Positions 1 through 5,690 of a DNA stretch of 6,900 bases are shown here, piece by piece. Source of the DNA: Candidatus Binatia bacterium (lineage in GTDB: Bacteria; Desulfobacterota_B; Binatia; UBA9968); NCBI GenBank assembly GCA_025922795.1, contig JAICHC010000153.1:1-6900 (forward strand), read 5' to 3'. Position numbers and translations under genes: made by a program. Under the pieces are notes generated by a model, which had not been told where the DNA came from, did no database searches, and saw only the letters and a program-made list of their open reading frames with translations. The stretch's first letter is position 1, and each line of letters starts with the position of its first letter.

Positions 1-650
1 ACCGGCACCGGTAGATTGAGCTTGGCGCCGACGTACATCATCGCGGCCTTTACAGTCCGGTCCCATTCGATCACTGGATTTTGCCAGGGCATGACGGCTT
101 GGTCGAGATCGCGGTCTTCAAGAAACAGCAGTGTTTTGACCACCAGCGACGGAATGTTTTCGATCTTCTCGAACAAAAATTCCGACTGAGCATAACCAAA
201 AAGCGGTTGGCCGTCGGCGCCGCGAATGTCGAGCCCGGCCGAGGCCTTTTCCGCGTACGGCGGTGCAATGCCTTGCTCGAACAGCGTCAGCATCGTTTCC
301 GACTGTCGCACTTGTTGAGTCACGCGGTATTTTTGCGCCTCCAGCCGCGACTGGAATCGCGGCAGCTTCGAATAACCGCGGCGGTCATCGAATGGCGCAG
401 GGCGGGGATAAGCGATTTGATTGGTGGGACCCTCGCCCAGGCTGAAATGCAAGCGCGTGTTGGTGCTGGTAAAAAACCATGATTGCAGGATCGATGTGCG
501 AAACTCGATGAAAGCGCATAGAAACAGAGACACTAGGGCGGCCAGCCATAAGAGCCAGAGTTTGAGGCGTTGTCGAGTGACGAACCAGAAGAGCCGGGAG
601 ACGATCGAGAGGGCCCGGGGGAAATCGGACGAGATGGTTTTTCCGTTCAT
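1..650 (-). CDS. GT51-type transglycosylase domain protein, N-terminal part (runs off left edge)
   Basis: The reading frame is open from an ATG at 650-648 to the window edge, giving 216 codons without a stop. The N-terminus is cytoplasmic and basic, followed by one membrane segment at about residues 31-50 (LWLLWLAALVSLFLCAFIEF), then a roughly 110-residue extracytoplasmic stretch. At residues 167-181 the run PSLVVKTLLFLEDR resembles the first motif of glycosyltransferase family 51, in which the Glu of 'ED' (here E178) is the catalytic base that polymerises lipid II. It is followed by NPVIEW and an Ala-rich helix, as in divergent members. The expected GGST-type motif would lie just outside the window. 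The classical 'FYEH' continuation is absent, so this is not a standard PBP1a/1b. No strong ribosome binding site precedes the ATG. Whether a transpeptidase domain follows cannot be seen. The GT51 call rests on one motif plus topology. Confidence 0.72.
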   Translation of the reverse strand, partial: MNGKTISSDFPRALSIVSRLFWFVTRQRLKLWLLWLAALVSLFLCAFIEFRTSILQSWFFTSTNTRLHFSLGEGPTNQIAYPRPAPFDDRRGYSKLPRFQSRLEAQKYRVTQQVRQSETMLTLFEQGIAPPYAEKASAGLDIRGADGQPLFGYAQSEFLFEKIENIPSLVVKTLLFLEDRDLDQAVMPWQNPVIEWDRTVKAAMMYVGAKLNLPVP

Positions 651-893
651 CGAAGTGGAACGGCAAGAATAACATAACGCCGGAGAAAACCTAAGGAAGA
701 AAAATCAAGCAGCACGACCAGCAAGGGGAAGTCGCACGTTGCCAATGGACCGGAAGACCGAGTGGTTTTGCGCTCTATTGCCCCGCTCCCTAGGGAAGCT
801 TGCTCCTCGGCCCAGACTCTGCGCAGAAGTTGACGCCGGTTGTCAAAGGAATTACTTCATTGTTGATGGATTCACTCAAATAGGAGACGCCAA

Positions 894-1598
894 ATGAGGA
901 TTCACGATCTGCACGCCTTGGTGGAGCAGCGCCGTAGCATCCGCGGTTATGATGAGGGCCGGGAAATTTCCGGCGAAACCGTCCAGGCGATTCTTGATTG
1001 CGCCCGCTGGGCGCCGTCCGGCGGCAACGGGCAGCCTTGGGAATTTGTCGTGGTGCGCGATCCGGCAACGCGTTACAAGATCGCCGACTATTACGGAAAA
1101 CAAATGGAGCAAAAGCGAGAAATGGATCTGGCCGTGCGCGGCACGGCGAAGATGACCGGGGACGGTTTTCGCCACGCGCCGGTGCATATCGTGATTCTCG
1201 GCGACCCGAGAGTGAAGCAATCGTATCCGATCCGCACCCAGCTCGAGAAAGCCGAAGCGCACTTTGTTACCGGCTTGGCCAACGCAACCTTGCTGATCCA
1301 TCTGGCGGCGGCGGCGCACGGTTTGGCATCGCAGTACGTCAGCGACGCCAATTCGCCGTATATGGAAACCATGCTCAAAGTTCTTCTAAAAATTCCCGAG
1401 CCGCTGCGGATTTATCATCTAGTGCCGCTCGGCTACGCCAAGTCGCAGATTGCGGCCCCACCGCGCCGGCCCCTGAAGGAGCTGATTCACTACGAGACCT
1501 ACGACAACAGCCGCTATCGGGATGACGCCGCGATCGCCCGCTTCGTCCAGACTCTTACTTTACAGGGAGCCTATGGTAGAAGGGGAACCGGTGATTGA
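894..1598 (+). CDS. Nitroreductase family protein (FMN-dependent oxidoreductase)
   Basis: This is a 234-residue protein of normal length for the nitroreductase fold. Members are usually FMN-binding dimers that use NAD(P)H to reduce nitro groups, quinones, enones or halogenated rings in the cytosol. Visible family signatures are RRSIRGY at residues 13-19 (phosphate- and flavin-contacting arginines and serine), APSGGNGQPWEF at 40-51 (flavin loop), HLAAAAHGLASQYVS at 136-150, and HLVPLGYAKS at 175-184 near the C-terminal flavin contact. The start is fixed by AGGAG at 882-886, seven bases upstream of the ATG. The stop lies 51 bp before the substrate-binding-protein start, so the two may be cotranscribed. 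The subfamily and substrate are not resolvable: the same signatures occur in dehalogenase, dehydrogenase and BluB-like relatives. The family call is firm. Confidence 0.93.
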   Translation: MRIHDLHALVEQRRSIRGYDEGREISGETVQAILDCARWAPSGGNGQPWEFVVVRDPATRYKIADYYGKQMEQKREMDLAVRGTAKMTGDGFRHAPVHIVILGDPRVKQSYPIRTQLEKAEAHFVTGLANATLLIHLAAAAHGLASQYVSDANSPYMETMLKVLLKIPEPLRIYHLVPLGYAKSQIAAPPRRPLKELIHYETYDNSRYRDDAAIARFVQTLTLQGAYGRRGTGD

Positions 1599-1634
1599 AG
1601 CAGCTTGGACGGCCGTCCGGCACACAAAACTAAA

Positions 1635-1641
1635 AGGGGAG
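1635..1641 (+). promoter_or_regulatory. Ribosome binding site that fixes the start of the secreted binding protein
   Basis: AGGGGAG lies eight bases before the ATG at 1650. The same frame is open upstream to a TTG at 1605, which would add 15 hydrophilic residues in front of the signal peptide and has no comparable site. The 1650 start is therefore preferred. Confidence 0.75.
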
Positions 1642-1649
1642 AAAGCGCG

Positions 1650-2747
1650 ATGAAGCTAAACGCACTGGCAATGTTCCTAATGACGATCCTGATGGGATTT
1701 TACATCTCACCGGCGCAAGCCGCTACAGCCGAGGAAATCCTCGCCGCGATCAACAAGTTGCCGGCCAACGAAAGGCAGCGCCGGCTCGAGGACGGTGCCA
1801 AAAAGGAACGAAACCTGGTCGTTTATTCCAATCAGGGGTTGGAGACGATCCAGGAATATTCTCATGCGTTCCAAAAAAAATATTCATTCGTCAAGGTCAA
1901 CGCTTCGCGTCTCCAGGGGGCAAAGGGCTTGGACCGGATTCTCTTGGAACATCGCGTCGGCAAACTGCCGGCGGATGTCGTGGGGGTGGACTTCGACAAT
2001 ATCGGCGAGCTGATGAAAAGCGGCATGCACGCGCGTTATGACTCGCCGCAAAAAAAATACTATCCGAATCAGTTCTGGGACAAGGACGGGCGTTGGTATA
2101 CCGCTGACTACACGCTTGTGGTGATCGCCTACAATACCAATCTCGTGAAGCCCGCGGAAGCGCCCAAGGGTTATCAGGATTTGCTTGAACCCAAATGGAA
2201 AAACGACATCATCATTGACAATGAGCCCGAGCAGGCGGTCTTTGCCTGGCTCAGTGAGTGGGGCGAAGAGAAGACAGCGCAGTACATGAAAGCGTTGATG
2301 CGGAACGGCGCCGTCGCTCGGCGCGGCCACACGCTGCAAGTGCAGTTGCTTTGCAGCGGTGAGGGCAAGATCGCGGTAGAGGTCTATCCGCCGCGGGTGT
2401 TGCAAATGAAATATGAAAAGAAATGTCCTATCGCCATGGTTTTCCCCAATCCGACACCCGGATCGCTGGGCAGCCATACGGGTATCGCCAAGAGCGCCAA
2501 AAACCCGCACGCTGCCGCCCTTTACATCGATTTCATGCTAAGCGAAGACGGCGTCGCCGCTTTGGTCCGGAGTGGCGGCACGATTTCGGCTCGCAAAGGC
2601 GCCAAGGCCGGCTGGCAGGAAATCATTAACGCGGTCGAGAGCAAGAAAATCCGCACCGTGCTCATCGGCCATGAAAAAATGGCAGAGGTCAAAGAGAAAG
2701 GCTACAAGCTGATCGAAGACATCATCGTCCGCAAGCAGCTCAAATAG
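1650..2747 (+). CDS. ABC transporter substrate-binding protein, iron-type extracellular solute-binding family, secreted
   Basis: This is a 365-residue periplasmic binding protein. It has a clear Sec signal peptide (MKLN, hydrophobic core ALAMFLMTILMGFY, cleavage site AQA|AT after residue 24). The mature part opens with a helical pre-sequence, then the family hallmark NLVVYSNQGLETIQEY at 55-70, a YNTNLV segment at 161-166 followed by a DLLEPKWKNDI block at 177-187, and AKNPHAAALYIDFMLSEDG at 283-301. This architecture is that of Fe(III)-type and 2-aminoethylphosphonate-type binding proteins. The adjacent Tyr pair used by FbpA/FutA for ferric iron is not evident: the corresponding C-terminal region reads EVYPPRVLQ. 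The only two cysteines of the mature protein, C235 and C259, could form a disulfide. It lies 51 bp after the nitroreductase and faces the permease gene. The ligand may be an organic anion rather than iron, which is inference. Confidence 0.9.
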   Translation: MKLNALAMFLMTILMGFYISPAQAATAEEILAAINKLPANERQRRLEDGAKKERNLVVYSNQGLETIQEYSHAFQKKYSFVKVNASRLQGAKGLDRILLEHRVGKLPADVVGVDFDNIGELMKSGMHARYDSPQKKYYPNQFWDKDGRWYTADYTLVVIAYNTNLVKPAEAPKGYQDLLEPKWKNDIIIDNEPEQAVFAWLSEWGEEKTAQYMKALMRNGAVARRGHTLQVQLLCSGEGKIAVEVYPPRVLQMKYEKKCPIAMVFPNPTPGSLGSHTGIAKSAKNPHAAALYIDFMLSEDGVAALVRSGGTISARKGAKAGWQEIINAVESKKIRTVLIGHEKMAEVKEKGYKLIEDIIVRKQLK

Positions 2748-2748
2748 T

Positions 2749-2836
2749 CATTCAAGGGTCAACGTTCAAAGTTCAGGGTTTAAGCTCGGAACCTCTCATT
2801 TCCGGAGACTTAACGTTGAACCTTGAACTTTAAACC
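2749..2836. repeat. Diverged heptamer (NGTTCAA) repeats in inverted arrangement between convergent genes
   Basis: Immediately after the binding-protein stop, five consecutive seven-base units run on the plus strand: CATTCAA, GGGTCAA, CGTTCAA, AGTTCAG, GGTTTAA (2749-2783). After a 25-base unrelated spacer, four units run on the minus strand (2836 down to 2809): GGTTTAA, AGTTCAA, GGTTCAA, CGTTAAG. The two arms can pair imperfectly, matching about 20 of 28 positions, to give a long hairpin. It fills most of the gap between two convergent genes, so it could act as a bidirectional terminator. It also looks like a member of a dispersed intergenic repeat family. There is no T tract of the canonical kind. 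Confidence 0.7.
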
Positions 2837-2855
2837 GATGCCCCCAACGCCGTCG

Positions 2856-4562
2856 TCACATTTGTTGTATCGAATAGCGCGCACCAACCGCGCGAGCAAT
2901 TAGGCTGATGAGGACAAGGATGACGATCATCACGATGCCGAGAGCGCAAAGCGCCGGGTACTGCCCGCCATCCCACATCTCAAACAAAACGATGGAAATT
3001 ACCTCGGTGCCGCTCCGGTAGAGCATAATCGACGTGGAAAGCTCTCTAAAAGAGTGGGTAATCACGTAAATCCACCCCGCGACGAAGCCCGGTGCGAGCA
3101 ACGGTAGAACCACCCTTTTGAAAGTATGAGACCAGGCCGCGCCACTTGTTTCCGAAGCTTCTTCGAGTTCTTTTTTGATCTGTAGCATGGATGACGAACA
3201 CGCCCGCATGCCGTAGGGCAAATATTTGGTGACATAGGCGATCAAAAGTATCCACAATGTCCCATAGACCGGCACAGGTATGACTAAATACAGCCACAGG
3301 ATGGCAATGCCCAGAACCAGACCCGGCATCGCGATCGGACTGAAGGCAAGAAAGTCCAGGGCGCCCTTGCCGCGCCATTTCGTGCGCACGACGATCCAAG
3401 CGATGACCGCTGTAAGCAGCATTGTCAAGGACGAGCTTCCCAGACCCAGCAAGAAGCTGTTCCACATGGCGCGATGGACCAGCGGCAGATTCCAGAGATT
3501 CTGGTAATTCTCCAATGTCAGACTGGCGAAGGCGGTTGGCGAGGGTGCCATGTAAAACGGCAGAAAGGACGACCAGACCACAACCAGCACCGGCAGGATA
3601 AAAAGAATAAAGCACAGCAGCAAGTTGAAAGCGGCGAAAGGAATGCGCCAGCGGCCGAGGTCAAAAGCACTGGGGCGAAATCCCTTACCGGTAATCGTGG
3701 CATACTGTTCCGAAGCCGCCGTCCATTTTAGATACAGCAAAACTCCCACGGTCGTGATGGCCAGGTAGACGACGGCAAAAGTACTGGCGAGACCGAAATC
3801 CGTGGGCACGGTCCTGGTGGCGAGGTAAACTTCAGTCGCGAACACGAGAATTCCCGCAGGCATGCCGATCAACGCCGGCACTTCGAAGTTCTCTATCGCG
3901 CGCACAAAACTGATCATCCAAACCGCCAAAATCCCAGGCAGCAACACGCGTAAAGTGATACGCATCGTCGTGCTGAATATGCCTGAGCCGGCGACCATGG
4001 CCGCTTCTTCCAGCGAGGGATCCATCGAGCGTAACGCCGCCGCGAGCAGCAAAAAGGCCAGCGGAATCTGATCCGTCCCCTGCACCCAGATCATCCCCGG
4101 CATATTATTGATCTCGATGGGTTCGCTGAGTCCAAGATACTGCATACCGATGATATTGATGATGCCCGAACGGCGGCCGAACAAAATAATCCAGCCGACG
4201 GTGGACAAAATGCCGGGCACGATCATCGGGACCAGAATGCAGGTGTAAACTGCGCCGCGCCAGGGCAGGTTGGTGCGCTCGGTCATCCACGCGAGATACA
4301 GGCCGCCAGCGAAGGCCAGTAGACTCGAACCGGTGCTGAAGACCAACGAGTTCAGCAGGGCCGGGGCCAGACGCCAGTTGACAAACAACTTGAGGTAATT
4401 CTCGTACGTCAGCGCACCGGCAACGCCGGGCGGACCGCTCTTCACGCTCCCGTAGACCAGCATGACGAGCGGAATGACCGTGAGATAGGCGAGCAGCCCG
4501 CCAGCGAGAATCAGGAGCGTCGATTGTCCACCTAAGCGGATCCGCCGAAGTGATTCGATCAT
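2856..4562 (-). CDS. ABC transporter permease, iron-type, two fused transmembrane domains
   Basis: This is a 568-residue inner-membrane protein built as two homologous permease halves, like FbpB/ThiP. About twelve hydrophobic segments are visible, six per half, the first at about 15-38 and the last at about 540-560. Each half carries the EAA loop that docks on the ATPase: EEAAMVAGSG at about 185-194, followed by RVLLPG, and EEASETSGAA at about 467-476, followed by RVVLPLLAPG. It would move substrate delivered by a periplasmic binding protein into the cytosol. An in-frame TAA directly abuts TTG-ATG (4568-4560), so the start is the ATG at 4562 or the TTG just before it. No good Shine-Dalgarno site is present. 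The gene stands alone on its strand, with no ATPase gene upstream or downstream inside the window. The facing iron-type binding protein is its most likely partner. Confidence 0.94.
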   Translation of the reverse strand: MIESLRRIRLGGQSTLLILAGGLLAYLTVIPLVMLVYGSVKSGPPGVAGALTYENYLKLFVNWRLAPALLNSLVFSTGSSLLAFAGGLYLAWMTERTNLPWRGAVYTCILVPMIVPGILSTVGWIILFGRRSGIINIIGMQYLGLSEPIEINNMPGMIWVQGTDQIPLAFLLLAAALRSMDPSLEEAAMVAGSGIFSTTMRITLRVLLPGILAVWMISFVRAIENFEVPALIGMPAGILVFATEVYLATRTVPTDFGLASTFAVVYLAITTVGVLLYLKWTAASEQYATITGKGFRPSAFDLGRWRIPFAAFNLLLCFILFILPVLVVVWSSFLPFYMAPSPTAFASLTLENYQNLWNLPLVHRAMWNSFLLGLGSSSLTMLLTAVIAWIVVRTKWRGKGALDFLAFSPIAMPGLVLGIAILWLYLVIPVPVYGTLWILLIAYVTKYLPYGMRACSSSMLQIKKELEEASETSGAAWSHTFKRVVLPLLAPGFVAGWIYVITHSFRELSTSIMLYRSGTEVISIVLFEMWDGGQYPALCALGIVMIVILVLISLIARAVGARYSIQQM

Positions 4563-4639
4563 CAATTAGCGCTTATCACGCCTGCGCGGATGGTCGCAAT
4601 AAAGTTAAAAGCCCGGCAAATATGCTAGATAGGATTTGT

Positions 4640-4674
4640 CTGGCGCAGCCAGCGGTAATATAAGCGGTAATATA
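4640..4674 (+). repeat. Small hairpin plus perfect 12-bp tandem duplication in the leader
   Basis: The 12-mer AGCGGTAATATA occurs twice back to back without mismatch (4651-4662, 4663-4674). It is preceded by, and overlaps by two bases, a five-base-pair inverted repeat CTGGC-GCA-GCCAG (4640-4652). The pair ends 33 bases before the start of the NMT1-like gene and lies in the divergent gap shared with the permease. Tandem identical sites in such a place could bind a regulator or be a simple slippage duplication. The sequence does not say which. Confidence 0.8.
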
Positions 4675-4694
4675 AAAGGAGCGGCTAGCAAAAA

Positions 4695-4700
4695 AAGGAG
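4695..4700 (+). promoter_or_regulatory. Ribosome binding site deciding the NMT1-like gene start
   Basis: AAGGAG lies seven bases before the in-frame ATG at 4708. A second AAAGGAG at 4675-4681 has no start codon at suitable distance. An ATG at 4704 is in another frame and only three bases from the site. The frame is open further upstream to a TTG at 4636, but that start would translate the tandem repeat and add a basic stretch without a hydrophobic core. Confidence 0.7.
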
Positions 4701-4707
4701 AAGATGG

Positions 4708-5607
4708 ATGAGCCTGATCGATCTTACTGTGATGTACGGACATCTCGAAGGCGCCGGCAGCGGTTTCGCGCGCGACCCGAGCGGCTACCTGTCGATCGCG
4801 AGCGGAATCTTTCACAAGCATGGTCTGAATGTTTCCTGGCAGCACGTGCAGGGCACCGAGCAACGCTATCACCGCCTGGAAGATGGATCGGCGCAGATCT
4901 CGCTATTGGTCGGCCGGGCTTCGTTGCAACATTTTCTAACGTCAAAAACGACGCGCATCCTCGGATGCGTGATGAATAGCTGCCCGTACTATCTGGTCGC
5001 GTCGCCCGCAATTGCAACGCCAAAGGATCTCAAGGGGAAAGTGATGGCTTGCCGCGAAGGCCCGTCGCGCAACACGCCGATCGCCGAAGCGTTCTACGAC
5101 ATGGCGCGGCTCCGAGTCGGCGGCGATCTGACACTGCAATTATCCAGCTGCGACCACGACGCGTTCGATTTACTGATCGTCGGCAAAGCGCAGGCGGCGC
5201 TGCTGCCGCGCCCGTTTGCTTTCCTCGCAGAAGAGAACGGTTTCAAGCGCATCCCTGACTGGCCGGAGATCGTGGACGATCCGCTGCCGATCACGATTGA
5301 AACCACCGGTAAGCTGGCGCGTGAAAGGGTAAACGATTTCGCGACCTTTATCGCGGCGCACCGGGAGGGGATTGGTTATTTCAAAGCGAATCGAGCAGAG
5401 GCGATCGGCGTATTGGAAAAGCAATTCGGCCACTCGCGCGCAATGGCGGAAAAAATTTTCAGCGACTATGTGATTTGTATGGACGAGACATTAAAAGTGG
5501 ACTTCAAGCAGTTTGAAAAGCTTCTGTCTCAGGTTGCGCCGCAAGGTGCCGTCGATGCCCGGCGGCTGGCCTCCGAGTGGATCGTGCCGGGTGCGCTGAA
5601 AGAATGA
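4708..5607 (+). CDS. NMT1/THI5-like substrate-binding-fold protein without signal peptide
   Basis: This is a 299-residue protein of the SsuA/THI5/NMT1-type binding fold, which normally captures small organic ligands for ABC import. Family features in order are a GYLSIASGIFHKHGLNVSW segment at 26-44 (approach to domain I), LEDGSAQISLLVG at 57-69, a hinge strand YYLVASPAI at 94-102 followed by TPKDLKGKVMAC at 104-115, DLLIVGKAQAALLPRPFAF at 154-172, and a helical C-terminus (FATFIAAHREGIGYFKANR). Unlike usual members it starts directly with MSLIDLTVMYGHLEG and has no signal peptide or lipobox from either possible start. It also has five cysteines (87, 92, 115, 148, 257), which is unusual for an exported protein. 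It is therefore predicted to be cytosolic. It sits 83 bp upstream of the amidohydrolase on the same strand, suggesting a functional pair. It could be a ligand sensor or an enzyme on this scaffold. Confidence 0.85.
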   Translation: MSLIDLTVMYGHLEGAGSGFARDPSGYLSIASGIFHKHGLNVSWQHVQGTEQRYHRLEDGSAQISLLVGRASLQHFLTSKTTRILGCVMNSCPYYLVASPAIATPKDLKGKVMACREGPSRNTPIAEAFYDMARLRVGGDLTLQLSSCDHDAFDLLIVGKAQAALLPRPFAFLAEENGFKRIPDWPEIVDDPLPITIETTGKLARERVNDFATFIAAHREGIGYFKANRAEAIGVLEKQFGHSRAMAEKIFSDYVICMDETLKVDFKQFEKLLSQVAPQGAVDARRLASEWIVPGALKE

Positions 5608-5679
5608 TTCTCAAGATTCGAGTAGCTCTTCCGCAGCCCAGGGAGATTTTGCTATAGCTGGCTAAGGCGAAGTAGACAC

Positions 5680-5686
5680 AGGAGGT
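5680..5686 (+). promoter_or_regulatory. Near-perfect Shine-Dalgarno site of the amidohydrolase
   Basis: AGGAGGT matches the 16S rRNA tail completely and lies four bases before the ATG at 5691. It supports that start and suggests strong translation relative to the neighbours. Confidence 0.8.
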
Positions 5687-5690
5687 TAAT

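Noticed and set aside
81..482. Open frame of 133 codons on the plus strand
   Set aside because: It is antisense to the GT51-like gene, which has a membrane helix and a catalytic-type motif in the opposite strand.
787..796. Ten-base perfect palindrome TCCCTAGGGA in the divergent gap 651-893
   Set aside because: A single short palindrome without a repeat or conserved spacing is not enough to call an operator.
840..867. Promoter-like TTGTCA (840-845) and GTTGAT (862-867) ahead of the nitroreductase
   Set aside because: The -35-like box matches well and the spacing is 16, but the -10-like box matches only three of six, which is not better than chance in such a region.
998..1525. Open frame of 175 codons on the plus strand
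   Set aside because: It is a second frame inside the nitroreductase, rich in Arg, Gly and Ala, typical of a GC-driven shadow.
1884..2510. Open frame of 208 codons on the minus strand
   Set aside because: It lies entirely antisense to the well-supported substrate-binding protein and its translation shows no recognisable family or composition of a real protein.
3046..3615. Open frame of 189 codons on the minus strand
   Set aside because: It overlaps the permease in another frame of the same strand; the permease frame has intact membrane helices and EAA loops.
4704..4979. Alternative 91-codon frame starting at the overlapping ATG at 4704
   Set aside because: The start is only three bases from the ribosome site, and the frame has Arg-rich shadow composition, while the ATG at 4708 opens the long binding-fold protein.
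5651..5664. Overlapping small palindromes GCTATAGC and TAGC-TG-GCTA between the NMT1-like gene and the amidohydrolase
   Set aside because: Stems are only four base pairs and there is no T tract, so neither a terminator nor an operator can be supported.
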